DNA from: Klebsiella huaxiensis
GTDB lineage: Bacteria > Pseudomonadota > Gammaproteobacteria > Enterobacterales > Enterobacteriaceae
NCBI RefSeq assembly: GCF_003261575.2
Contig: NZ_CP036175.1
Span: 4,402,001-4,466,000 of the forward strand
Length of the DNA: 64,000 nucleotides
Direction of reading: 5' to 3'
Of the stretch, positions 1 to 8,589 are shown one piece after another. The translations under genes and the position numbers were made by a program. The notes beneath the pieces were generated by a model. It did not search any database. It worked only from the letters and a program-made list of their open reading frames with translations, and was not told the DNA's origin. The stretch's first letter is position 1. The number at the start of each line of letters is the position of its first letter.

Positions 1-764
1 TTCTCCATCGCTTCATGCGCCATATAATCCGGCAGAAATCCGATCCCTTCACCGAGGATCTGGCACTGGCATTTGGTATTAAAGTCCGGCACCAGGATCG
101 CCTCCTGACCGTGCAGCAGCCAGCCCACCTTTTTATTAATGGTGCTGGCGGTATCCTCAACCATAATATTGGGGTACAGGCGTAGCTGGCTTTCGGAAAT
201 CGGCTCCGGCATAAACGCCAACGGATGATCCGGGGCAATAGCAAATACCCAGCGGATCGAGCCGATCTCGGTGTAATCAATACCGCCGCCGTCGAGCAGG
301 GTATCCGGCGCACCGATAGCGATATTCGCCTGATTATTAATCATCGAGTCCCAGACACCGTTATAGACCTCGGTGGTCACAGTTATCTGGCAAGTAGGAA
401 ACTGTTTTTTTAACACCTGTAGCAGCCGTGCCGTGTGGCGCGGCGTATAGAGCAACTGATTAATACAGATGCGCACCCGCGCTTCAATTCCCTGAGAGAT
501 GGTATCGATGCTGCGCTTGATAGCGTGAAAATCATTCAACAGGTCAGTGGCTTTGCGAAAAAGATAAAAACCGGATTCGGTCAACTCAATGCTGCGGGTA
601 TTGCGGGTAAAAAGCACCACGTCCAGCCCCGCCTCCATCCGTTTGATGGTATAGCTGATAGCTGACGTGGTCAGCCCCAGCTCATCTGCGGCTTTACTAA
701 AGCTGCCGAAACGTGCCGCGGTGGTAAACGCCAGCAGGTTCTCTTCAGTAAAAATGGAATTCAT
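1..764 (-). CDS. yahB: LysR-family regulator YahB (C-terminus off the window)
   Basis: A reading frame starts at the ATG complementary to 762-764 and stays open to base 1, giving 254 codons; the C-terminal part lies outside the window. The N-terminus is a LysR winged helix: residues about 5-60 contain FGSFSKAADELGLTTSAISY, followed by the start of the effector-binding domain. The protein closely resembles E. coli YahB and, more distantly, the allantoin activator AllS. It lies downstream of yahC on the same strand and points away from the yahDEFGIJ operon. By family and position it is inferred to regulate that operon, with an unknown small-molecule ligand. Confidence 0.9.
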   Translation of the reverse strand, partial: MNSIFTEENLLAFTTAARFGSFSKAADELGLTTSAISYTIKRMEAGLDVVLFTRNTRSIELTESGFYLFRKATDLLNDFHAIKRSIDTISQGIEARVRICINQLLYTPRHTARLLQVLKKQFPTCQITVTTEVYNGVWDSMINNQANIAIGAPDTLLDGGGIDYTEIGSIRWVFAIAPDHPLAFMPEPISESQLRLYPNIMVEDTASTINKKVGWLLHGQEAILVPDFNTKCQCQILGEGIGFLPDYMAHEAME

Positions 765-866
765 GTGGTGCTCCTGCTTTTATTTACCCATACAGTTGGG
801 AAATGTATTGGCAGTACTGATGCCAGGGCAACCATTTTTGAATATCTTTTAAAAACTGGCGGCTTA

Positions 867-1361
867 TTACACGTTCTCCTTCGATGTCGCCTCGCTGAGT
901 TTTCGCCCGCTATACTCGGAAATAAAGCCCACGCAGTTACCGGCCAGGAACCCCAACAATGTCACCGTCCAGTTCAGTCCGGTGGCGAAAAACAGCGTCA
1001 TCCCCAGGAAGCCGCCAGGAATAAAAGAAGTGAGCGCAAACCGTCCCTGCCAGACGATAACCGCCGAAAACGGCACCGTGGTTATTACGCTGGCCCAGAA
1101 GCCCGAAATTCCCGTGGCTGAAGCAATTACCCCTGCGGCCAGCGCGGCGAGATACGCCCAGATGGCCCCGGAATAGTTAACGAAGAGGCTTTTTACCCAC
1201 CCTTCTTTACCGCCACCCGCCGCGTAAAAACTGCAAAAAGCGACAAAGCCAATGGTACCGAGTAATTCCCAACCGTGTTGCAGCCCAACGTGCGAGGAAA
1301 TCAGCTGCCAGACGCCAGCGCAGATGCCAACCGTAATCCCCGTAGCGGTGAGTCCGTTCAT
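867..1361 (-). CDS. yahC: DUF1097 inner-membrane protein YahC
   Basis: A 164-residue, very hydrophobic protein with about five predicted membrane segments, for example around residues 5-25, 30-48, 62-84, 88-106 and 125-148. It belongs to the DUF1097 (YahC/YcdZ) family, which has no settled function. GAGGAGAG lies just before the ATG and supports the start. It is transcribed divergently from yahDEFGIJ and toward yahB. Because it sits in a putative ureide/carbamoyl catabolic cluster, a transport or membrane accessory role is possible, but that is inference. Confidence 0.85.
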   Translation of the reverse strand: MNGLTATGITVGICAGVWQLISSHVGLQHGWELLGTIGFVAFCSFYAAGGGKEGWVKSLFVNYSGAIWAYLAALAAGVIASATGISGFWASVITTVPFSAVIVWQGRFALTSFIPGGFLGMTLFFATGLNWTVTLLGFLAGNCVGFISEYSGRKLSEATSKENV

Positions 1362-1618
1362 ATCTCTCTCCTCTTAATAAAATGGCCTGATGAAGTATTT
1401 CAGCGAGGAAACTATATCGAAACAAAACCCGATTGAGTTAAGGGACAAAGAGGGAAAGAAACAAACGTTGCACCAACGCACAGTCTGCATCGATTATTAA
1501 ATAATATTCAACAATCAGCCTGATTATGGCGAATAAAATTTAAGCGGGTTCTTTTCTCATAATTTCGTTGCTATTCTCAGACCACCAATAAACAGCCACA
1601 AAAATCAGGGGAATGATA

Positions 1619-2224
1619 ATGACCACACCAAATCTGCTGAATGAATATTTACTGGCTGCTGAACTAGGTAATTTAAATCAATTAAAAACCTGTCTAACAC
1701 AAGGTTTCGATATTAATGCCAGCAATCGCCAGGGACAAACGGCCATTACGCTGGCAAGTCTGAATCACCATTATGACTGCGTCTCTGTGTTAATTTCCGC
1801 CGGAGTCGATATTAATCAGCAGGACAGAACCTGCCTCAATCCCTTTTTACTCAGCTGCCTGAATAACGATATTAAATTGCTGCAATTAATACTCCCCGCA
1901 AAGCCGGATCTGAACTGTTTAACCCGGTTTGGCGGCGTGGGCCTGACGCCTGCCTGCGAAAAAGGCCATATTGAGATCGTTAAAATACTGCTGGCCGAGA
2001 CCGATATTAACGTCAACCACACCAACTTTGTTGGCTGGACGCCGCTGCTGGAAGCGATCGTTCTCAATGACGGCGGCCCGACGCAGCAGGCTATTGTTAA
2101 GCTGCTGCTGGAGCACGACGCCAGCCCGCATATGACCGATAAATATGGCAAAACCCCGCTGGAGCTGGCACGGGAGAAAGGGTTTGAAGAGATTGCCCAG
2201 TTGCTAATTTCTGCGGGAGCATAA
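1619..2224 (+). CDS. yahD: Ankyrin-repeat protein YahD
   Basis: A 201-residue protein made almost entirely of ankyrin repeats, about six units from residue 5 to the end, with typical helix turns such as GQTAITLASLNHHYDCVSVL and GKTPLELAREKGFEEIAQLL. The start at 1619 is preferred over the in-frame ATG at 1613: the AGGGG at 1607-1611 is 7 nt from 1619 but only 1-2 nt from 1613. It has no signal peptide and is probably cytoplasmic. It is the first gene of the rightward yahDEFGIJ operon. Ankyrin domains mediate protein-protein contacts, so it may scaffold the enzymes encoded downstream; that is inference. Confidence 0.9.
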   Translation: MTTPNLLNEYLLAAELGNLNQLKTCLTQGFDINASNRQGQTAITLASLNHHYDCVSVLISAGVDINQQDRTCLNPFLLSCLNNDIKLLQLILPAKPDLNCLTRFGGVGLTPACEKGHIEIVKILLAETDINVNHTNFVGWTPLLEAIVLNDGGPTQQAIVKLLLEHDASPHMTDKYGKTPLELAREKGFEEIAQLLISAGA

Positions 2225-2262
2225 ACAGGAGCAGCGCTATCGACACCTTCACACCACGATGT

Positions 2263-3138
2263 GTGCAAGCGCTAACTGCAGATGAGGGTTTTCTCTGTGC
2301 ACGCGGTAGTGGACGGATTGAGCAGGTCTTTTCCCGGGCGGTCAATATCTGGCTCCCGACAGAGCAGCAGCTACTGACGCTGCTTGGCGAAGGCTACGAT
2401 AACGCCCCCAACAGCTGTCGGTTAGCGCTCACACACTTAAACACCCTGTTCCGGCCAGGTGAAACGGTCGAATTTGGTGATTCAGGCATCGGCGTTGGCA
2501 AGAATATCTGGATAAATACCGGTACCTGCTTTCGCTGGCAGACGCCGAAAACAACGCTGAATACCGTGCGATTTGGGGCTATTCCCTGGTCACGCTGGCA
2601 AAACTTTATTCATCTGCAACTTCATGAGGATGAAACGTTATTTCTCTATCGCGGCGACAATCCTTTTTATCGGGAGCTCGCCTGGGAATTGCAAGTGCGC
2701 CGAAAAAAATTACTTAACGCCATTACGCAAAAACAAAACATCACCCAGGCGGTTAGCCAGATGATTGGGTTGGGAATTGGCCTAACGCCGTCAGCGGATG
2801 ATTACCTGGTAGGGCTAAGTATTATTTTATTTATTACCGGCCACCCGGCAGAGAAATACCGGAAAGCATTTTTAACTGCGCTGCAACGTGCCAAAAACAA
2901 TACCACGCAGCTGAGTGCAATAACGTTAGAAGCTGCTTTACAGCAGCGTTACCGTGAAAGTATTGCCATCTTGATTAATCAGATAATTAATCAGGTGGAC
3001 CATTTTTCTATTCAGACCATTGCCGAGATTAAAAATATTGGCTCAAGTTCCGGCTGCGACATGCTGTATGGCATAGCGGACGCCTGCGCGCTGAGCCAAA
3101 CCTACGGAGGGAATTATGTCAGTCAAAATAGTTATTAA
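2263..3138 (+). CDS. yahE: DUF2877 protein YahE (YlbF/AllH paralogue)
   Basis: At least 291 residues. It carries the DUF2877 hallmark GLGIGLTPSADDYLVGL (residues about 169-185), which is also present as GLTPSLDDMLIGM in the YlbF gene at 49820-50623. YlbF (AllH) is one of three subunits of oxamate carbamoyltransferase, so YahE is probably the matching subunit of a paralogous enzyme. It overlaps yahF by 23 nt, which suggests translational coupling. The start is uncertain: the frame has no ATG near its beginning. GTG 2263 has no good ribosome site, whereas AGGAG at 2227-2231 lies 7 nt before an in-frame ATC at 2239. The true N-terminus may therefore be eight codons longer. Confidence 0.82.
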   Translation: MQALTADEGFLCARGSGRIEQVFSRAVNIWLPTEQQLLTLLGEGYDNAPNSCRLALTHLNTLFRPGETVEFGDSGIGVGKNIWINTGTCFRWQTPKTTLNTVRFGAIPWSRWQNFIHLQLHEDETLFLYRGDNPFYRELAWELQVRRKKLLNAITQKQNITQAVSQMIGLGIGLTPSADDYLVGLSIILFITGHPAEKYRKAFLTALQRAKNNTTQLSAITLEAALQQRYRESIAILINQIINQVDHFSIQTIAEIKNIGSSSGCDMLYGIADACALSQTYGGNYVSQNSY

Positions 3139-4663
3139 AAAGAACACGTATTTTGATTCCGTGTCGCTGATGTCGATATCGACACGCGCCAACCAACTCG
3201 ACGGCGTCGAGCAGGCGTTTGTGGCGATGGCGACCGAGATGAACAAAGGCGTGCTGAAGAATCTCGGGCTGCTGACGACAGAGCTTAATGAGGCGAAAAA
3301 CGGCGACCTGATGATCGTTATCAACGGCAAAGATGGTGCCGATAACGAGCAGACGCTGGCGGCTATTGAAGAATTATTCACTAAAAAGGCCGACAGCAGC
3401 TCGCACGAAGCGCGCTACGCCACCCTTGCCAGCGCCAAAAAGCATATACCCGAGAGCAACCTGGCGGTGATTTCGGTCAACGGGCTGTTCGCCGCCCGCG
3501 AAGCGCGTCAGGCGCTGCAAAATGACCTCAACGTGATGCTGTTCTCCGACAACGTGTCGATTGAAGATGAGCTGGCGCTTAAGCAGCTGGCGCATGAAAA
3601 AGGGTTACTAATGATGGGCCCGGACTGCGGCACCGCCATCATTAACGGTGCAGCGCTGTGCTTTGGCAACGCGGTGCGGCGCGGCAATATCGGCATTATT
3701 GGCGCATCCGGCACCGGCAGCCAGGAGCTGAGCGTGCGCATTCACGACTTCGGCGGCGGCATCTCACAGCTGATCGGCACCGGCGGACGCGACCTGAGTG
3801 AAAAAATTGGCGGGCTGATGATGCTCGACGCCATCGCCATGCTGGAAAACGATCCGCAAACTGAAATCATCGCGCTGGTCTCTAAACCGCCCGCCCCTGC
3901 GGTGGCACGTAAAGTACTGGAACGCGCACGAAGCTGCCGTAAACCGGTGGTCGCCTGCTTCCTCGGTCGCGCTGAGCCTCCGGCGGATGAACAAGGGCTA
4001 CAGTTTGCGCGCGGGACCAAAGAAGCGGCGCTGAAAGCGGTTCTGCTGAGCGGCGTGAAAAAAGAATCTTTAGACCTGCACCCGCTGAACGAAAAGCTGA
4101 TTGCCGAGGTTCGTGCGCAGCTCACGCCACAGCAAAAATATATTCGCGGCCTGTTCTGCGGCGGCACCCTGTGCGATGAAACGATGTTTGCGGTGATGGA
4201 AAAACACGGTGACGTCTACAGCAACATTCAGCCCGACCCAGCGTTCCGTCTGACTGACATTAACCGCAGCGTCAAACACACCTTCCTCGATTTCGGTGAT
4301 GATGACTTCACCAACGGCAAGCCGCATCCGATGATCGACCCGACTAACCGCATCAGCCGTCTGCTCCAGGAAGCGCGCGATCCTGAAGTCGGCGTCATCG
4401 TGATGGACTTCGTGCTCGGTTTTGGCTCGCACGAGGATCCAGTCGGTTCAACGATCGAGGCAATCCGAGAAACAAAAGCGATCGCCGCCGCCGAAGGGCG
4501 AGAGCTTGCGATCCTCGGCTACGTGCTGGGGACCGATCTTGATACGCCATCGCTGGAAAAACAGCGCCAGATGTTAAGCGACGCGGGCGTCATTCTGGCC
4601 AGCAGCAGCACCAATACCGGATTGCTGGCGCGTGAATTTATCTGCAAAGGGGAGAACGCCTGA
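3116..4663 (+). CDS. yahF: FdrA-like protein YahF (succinyl-CoA-synthetase-alpha fold)
   Basis: A 515-residue paralogue of FdrA/AllF. It shows the CoA-binding/Rossmann-like features of the family: SDNVSIEDE and MGPDCGTAIING (around residues 143-182), GIIGASGTGSQE (about 193-204) and GTGGRDLSEKIGG. The start is the ATG at 3116, preceded by GGAGGG. It overlaps yahE and shares one base with yahG (TGATG junction), so E-F-G are probably translated as a coupled set. FdrA with YlbE and YlbF forms oxamate carbamoyltransferase; by analogy YahF is inferred to be the large subunit of a carbamoyltransferase with a different substrate. Confidence 0.9.
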   Translation: MSVKIVIKKNTYFDSVSLMSISTRANQLDGVEQAFVAMATEMNKGVLKNLGLLTTELNEAKNGDLMIVINGKDGADNEQTLAAIEELFTKKADSSSHEARYATLASAKKHIPESNLAVISVNGLFAAREARQALQNDLNVMLFSDNVSIEDELALKQLAHEKGLLMMGPDCGTAIINGAALCFGNAVRRGNIGIIGASGTGSQELSVRIHDFGGGISQLIGTGGRDLSEKIGGLMMLDAIAMLENDPQTEIIALVSKPPAPAVARKVLERARSCRKPVVACFLGRAEPPADEQGLQFARGTKEAALKAVLLSGVKKESLDLHPLNEKLIAEVRAQLTPQQKYIRGLFCGGTLCDETMFAVMEKHGDVYSNIQPDPAFRLTDINRSVKHTFLDFGDDDFTNGKPHPMIDPTNRISRLLQEARDPEVGVIVMDFVLGFGSHEDPVGSTIEAIRETKAIAAAEGRELAILGYVLGTDLDTPSLEKQRQMLSDAGVILASSSTNTGLLAREFICKGENA

Positions 4664-6078
4664 TGAGCCAGTTATTTAACCAACCGTTGAACGTGATTAA
4701 CGTCGGTATCGCCATGTTTAGCGACGATCTGAAAAGGCAGCATGTTAATGCCACCCAGCTCGACTGGACGCCGCCGGGTCAGGGCAATATGCGGATTGTT
4801 AACGCACTGGATAGCATCGCCGACTCGCCGCTGGCGGAGAAAATCGCCGCAGCCAACCAGCAGGCGCTGGAACGTATTATTCAGTCCCACCCGGTGCTGA
4901 TTGGCTTTGATCAGGCGATTAACGTCGTTCCTGGCATGACGCCGAAAACGATTCTCCACGCCGGTCCGCCGGTGAAGTGGGAAAATATGTGCGGCGCAAT
5001 GAAAGGTGCGGTCACCGGGGCGCTGGTGTTTGAAGGGCTGGCGAAGGATATCGATGAAGCGGCGGTACTGGCGGCTTCCGGCGAAATCACCTTCTCGCCG
5101 TGCCACGAGCATGACTGCGTGGGGTCGATGGCGGGTGTGACCTCCGCTTCGATGTTTATGCATATCGTCGAGAACAAAACCTACGGCAACATCGCTTATA
5201 CCAACATGAGCGAGCAGATGGCGAAGATCCTGCGCATGGGGGCCAACGACCAGAGTGTGATCGACCGTCTGAACTGGATGCGTGACGTACAGGGCCCGAT
5301 GCTGCGCGACGCGATGAAAATCATCGGCGAGATCGACCTGCGCTTAATGCTGGCGCAGGCGCTGCATATGGGCGACGAGTGTCACAACCGCAACAACGCG
5401 GGCACCACGCTGCTGATCCAGGCGCTGACGCCAGGGATTATTCAGGCCGGTTACTCCGTTGAGCAGCAGCGCGAAGCGTTTGAATTCGTCGCCAGCAGCG
5501 ACTACTTCTCCGGCCCGACGTGGATGGCGATGTGTAAAGCGGCGATGGACGCAGCGCACGGCATCGAATACAGCACCGTGGTTACCACCATGGCGCGCAA
5601 CGGCGTCGAGTTCGGCCTGCGGGTCAGCGGCCTGCCTGGACAGTGGTTTACCGGTCCGGCGCAGCAGGTGATTGGCCCAATGTTTGCCGGATATAAGCCG
5701 GAAGACTCGGGGCTGGATATTGGCGATAGCGCGATTACCGAAACCTACGGCATCGGCGGTTTTGCGATGGCGACGGCCCCGGCAATTGTGGCGCTGGTGG
5801 GCGGTACGGTGGAAGAGGCTATCGATTTCTCCCGCCAGATGCGCGAAATCACGCTGGGCGAGAACCCGAACGTCACCATCCCGCTGCTCGGTTTTATGGG
5901 CGTGCCGACGGCTATCGATATCACCCGCGTCGGCAGCAGTGGCATTCTACCGGTGATCAACACCGCTATTGCGCATAAAGATGCGGGCATCGGCATGATT
6001 GGTGCCGGGATTGTTCATCCACCGTTCGCTTGCTTCGAGAAGGCGATTTTAAGCTGGTGCGAACGCTACAACGGATAA
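4663..6078 (+). CDS. yahG: DUF1116 protein YahG (YlbE/AllG paralogue)
   Basis: A 471-residue DUF1116 protein. Diagnostic segments are HAGPPVKWENMCGAMKGA (about 103-120), FSPCHEHDCVGSMAGVTS and ETYGIGGFAMATAPA. All have close matches in the YlbE protein at 50633-51892 (HAGPPMRWQEMTGPMKGA, IPCHHVNAVGPMGGITSPN, ETFGIGGAAMIAAPG). YlbE is a subunit of oxamate carbamoyltransferase. The ATG overlaps the yahF stop by one base. At 471 residues it is about 50 longer than YlbE (419), mostly at the N-terminus. The substrate is not predictable from sequence. Confidence 0.9.
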   Translation: MSQLFNQPLNVINVGIAMFSDDLKRQHVNATQLDWTPPGQGNMRIVNALDSIADSPLAEKIAAANQQALERIIQSHPVLIGFDQAINVVPGMTPKTILHAGPPVKWENMCGAMKGAVTGALVFEGLAKDIDEAAVLAASGEITFSPCHEHDCVGSMAGVTSASMFMHIVENKTYGNIAYTNMSEQMAKILRMGANDQSVIDRLNWMRDVQGPMLRDAMKIIGEIDLRLMLAQALHMGDECHNRNNAGTTLLIQALTPGIIQAGYSVEQQREAFEFVASSDYFSGPTWMAMCKAAMDAAHGIEYSTVVTTMARNGVEFGLRVSGLPGQWFTGPAQQVIGPMFAGYKPEDSGLDIGDSAITETYGIGGFAMATAPAIVALVGGTVEEAIDFSRQMREITLGENPNVTIPLLGFMGVPTAIDITRVGSSGILPVINTAIAHKDAGIGMIGAGIVHPPFACFEKAILSWCERYNG

Positions 6079-6083
6079 CGGAC

Positions 6084-6114
6084 GCTCCCTCTCCCTTTAA
6101 AAGGGAGAGGGAGC
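6084..6114. repeat. Perfect hairpin between yahG and yahI
   Basis: Two 15-base arms (GCTCCCTCTCCCTTT and its exact complement) separated by one base, placed 5-36 nt after the yahG stop and about 48 nt before yahI. No T-run follows, so it is more like an RNA-stabilising or REP-type intergenic palindrome than a terminator. It could set the ratio of carbamoyltransferase to kinase messages. Confidence 0.7.
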
Positions 6115-6162
6115 AAACCGAACAACAATAATCACATCATCTTCTGCACTGGAACCTACACG

Positions 6163-7113
6163 ATGAAAGAACTTGTGGTCGTTGCCATTGGCGGCAACAG
6201 CATAATCAAAGACAACGCCAGCCAGTCGATTGAACATCAGGCGCAGGCGGTGAAAGCGGTCGCCAATACGGTGCTGGAGATGCTGGCGTCCGATTACAAC
6301 GTGGTGCTCACCCACGGCAACGGGCCGCAGGTAGGGCTGGATTTACGCCGCGCCGAAATCGCCCATGAGCGCGAGGGTCTGCCGCTCACTCCGCTGGCCA
6401 ACTGCGTCGCCGATACTCAGGGCGGGATCGGCTATCTTATTCAACAAGCGCTGAACAACCGTCTCGCCGAACGCGGCGAACAAAAAGCGGTGACGGTGGT
6501 GACGCAAGTGGAGGTGGATAAAAACGATCCTGGTTTTGCCCATCCGACCAAACCCATCGGCGCGTTCTTTAATGAAAACCAGCGTGATGAGCTCCTGCAT
6601 GCCCATCCAGACTGGCGATTTGTCGAAGACTCAGGACGCGGTTACCGTCGGGTCGTGGCTTCTCCTGAGCCGCAACGCATCGTCGAGGCCGCTGCTATCA
6701 AAACCCTGACTCAGCAAGGTTTTATCGTGATTGGCGCAGGCGGCGGCGGTATTCCGGTGGTGCGCGGTGAGCAGGGGGATTATCAGAGCGTCGATGCGGT
6801 GATCGACAAAGATCTCTCCACCGCCCTGCTGGCCCGCGAGATCCGCGCCGATATTCTGGTTATCACCACCGGTGTTGAAAAAGTCTGTATCCATTTTGGT
6901 CAACCCAATCAGCAGGCGCTGGGCACAACCACCGTCAGCGAAATGACCCGCTATATGCAGGAAGGCCATTTCCCGGCGGGCAGTATGCTGCCAAAAATCG
7001 TCGCCAGCCTCGAGTTCCTGCAACACGGCGGCAAACGGGTCATCATTACCACGCCGGAACGCCTGGCCGCCGCGCTGCGCGGGGAAACCGGAACCCATAT
7101 CGTGCATGACTAA
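6163..7113 (+). CDS. yahI: Carbamate kinase-like protein YahI
   Basis: 316 residues, the usual carbamate kinase length. Family motifs are AIGGNSI (residues 6-12), THGNGPQVGLDL (about 50-61), GAGGGGIPVV (about 191-200) and DKDLSTALLA (about 213-222). Carbamate kinase converts carbamoyl phosphate plus ADP to ATP, CO2 and ammonia in the cytoplasm. Here it would drain carbamoyl phosphate made by the YahEFG trio, just as the kinase at 48917-49810 does for the allantoin pathway. The ribosome site before the ATG is weak. Function by family is firm; the metabolic source of carbamoyl phosphate is inferred. Confidence 0.92.
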   Translation: MKELVVVAIGGNSIIKDNASQSIEHQAQAVKAVANTVLEMLASDYNVVLTHGNGPQVGLDLRRAEIAHEREGLPLTPLANCVADTQGGIGYLIQQALNNRLAERGEQKAVTVVTQVEVDKNDPGFAHPTKPIGAFFNENQRDELLHAHPDWRFVEDSGRGYRRVVASPEPQRIVEAAAIKTLTQQGFIVIGAGGGGIPVVRGEQGDYQSVDAVIDKDLSTALLAREIRADILVITTGVEKVCIHFGQPNQQALGTTTVSEMTRYMQEGHFPAGSMLPKIVASLEFLQHGGKRVIITTPERLAAALRGETGTHIVHD

Positions 7114-7141
7114 GATAGGCTCTAAAACAAAAGGAAGAGAG

Positions 7142-8527
7142 ATGAATAGAGACAATAGCCGTCGGGAGTTTCTCAGCCAGAGCGGTAAGATGGTCACCGC
7201 TGCCGCTCTGTTCGGTGGTGCGGTTCCGGCCGCCTATGCCGCGAACAGCCAGACTCCGGCGAGCACCTGCGAAAATAAAAGCATCAATCGCATCGCCAAC
7301 AACCACTACTATCTCGACAACGTCCTGCTGGAAAGCGGCTTTGAGTATGAGAACGGGGTTGCGGTGCACACCCGCACTGAACGGCAAACGCTGGAGATTC
7401 GCGACGGCAAAATTGCGGCGCTGTTAAGTAATAAAAACCATCCCGATACCGCCCTTCCCCACTATGACGCAGGTGGCAAGCTGATGCTGCCGGCGATGCG
7501 CGATATGCATATTCACCTGGATAAAACCTTCTACGGTGGCCCGTGGCGATCGCTGAACCGCCCGGCGGGCACCACGATTCAGGATATGATCAAGCTGGAG
7601 CAGAAGCTGCTGCCCGAGCTACAGCCTTACACGCAAGCGCATGCCGAAAAACTGATCGACCTGATCCAGTCCAAAGGCTCCACCATCGCCCGCAGCCACT
7701 GCAATATTGAGCCAGTCTCCGGGCTGAAAAATCTCGAAAATCTTCAGGCGGTGCTGGCGCGACGTCAGGCGGATTTTGCGTGTGAGATCGTCGCCTTTCC
7801 ACAGCATGGGCTGCTGCTGTCGAAATCTGAACCGCTGGTGCGTGAAGCGATGCAGGCCGGCGCACACTATGTTGGTGGGCTGGATCCGACCAGCGTCGAC
7901 GGCGCGATGGAGAAATCGCTCGATACCATGTTCCAGATTGCGCTCGATTACTATAAAGGCGTCGATATTCACCTGCACGAGACTAGCCCGGCGGGCATAG
8001 CGGCGGTGAATTATATGGTGGAAACCGTCGAGAAAACACCGCAGTTGAAAGGCAAGCTAACCATCAGCCACGCCTTCGCGCTGGCGATGATGAATGAGCA
8101 GCAGGTAGATGAAATCGCCACGCGTATGGCGGCGCAGCAAATCACCATTGCCTCCACCGTGCCCATCGGCACGCTGCATATGCCGCTCAAACAGCTGCGT
8201 GATAAAGGCGTCTTTGTGATGACCGGTACCGATAGCGTTATCGATCACTGGTCGCCGTATGGCCTCGGCGACATGCTGGAAAAAGCTAACCTTTACGCCC
8301 AGCTCTATATTCGCCCCAATGAGCAGACGCTGTCGCGTTCGCTGGCCATCGCCACCGGCAACGTGCTGCCGCTCAATGATAAGGGCGAGCGCGTCTGGCC
8401 CAGGGCGCAGGATGAAGCCAGCTTCGTGCTGGTTGACGCTTCCTGTTCCGCCGAGGCGGTGGCGCGAATTTCGCCGCGTGCCGCGACCTTCCATAAAGGC
8501 AATATGGTGTGGGGCAGCGTCGGATAA
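7142..8527 (+). CDS. yahJ: Tat-dependent amidohydrolase YahJ
   Basis: 461 residues starting at the ATG at 7142, which has AAGGAAGAG upstream. The N-terminus is a twin-arginine signal: SRREFLSQSG, then a hydrophobic stretch ending in AYAA near residue 37, so a periplasmic location is predicted. The body is a cytosine-deaminase-like amidohydrolase: metal ligands in DMHIHLDKTF, later HLHETSPAG, SHAFAL and TGTDSVIDHW. It probably opens or deaminates a cyclic or amide nitrogen compound. As the last gene of the yah operon it could feed a ureido or carbamoyl product to YahEFG and YahI; the substrate is unknown. Confidence 0.9.
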   Translation: MNRDNSRREFLSQSGKMVTAAALFGGAVPAAYAANSQTPASTCENKSINRIANNHYYLDNVLLESGFEYENGVAVHTRTERQTLEIRDGKIAALLSNKNHPDTALPHYDAGGKLMLPAMRDMHIHLDKTFYGGPWRSLNRPAGTTIQDMIKLEQKLLPELQPYTQAHAEKLIDLIQSKGSTIARSHCNIEPVSGLKNLENLQAVLARRQADFACEIVAFPQHGLLLSKSEPLVREAMQAGAHYVGGLDPTSVDGAMEKSLDTMFQIALDYYKGVDIHLHETSPAGIAAVNYMVETVEKTPQLKGKLTISHAFALAMMNEQQVDEIATRMAAQQITIASTVPIGTLHMPLKQLRDKGVFVMTGTDSVIDHWSPYGLGDMLEKANLYAQLYIRPNEQTLSRSLAIATGNVLPLNDKGERVWPRAQDEASFVLVDASCSAEAVARISPRAATFHKGNMVWGSVG

Positions 8528-8543
8528 ATGCCCCTGTAGATGC

Positions 8544-8574
8544 AAAAAACCCCGGCACCAGACCGGGGTTGGGT
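8544..8574. terminator. Bidirectional terminator between yahJ and lysS/lysU
   Basis: AACCCCGG (8548-8555) pairs with CCGGGGTT (8563-8570) across a 7-nt loop. A run of A precedes it and GGGTTT follows it, so it can stop both the rightward yah transcript and the leftward lysyl-tRNA synthetase transcript, which converge here. Confidence 0.8.
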
Positions 8575-8589
8575 TTATTGCAATAGCAC

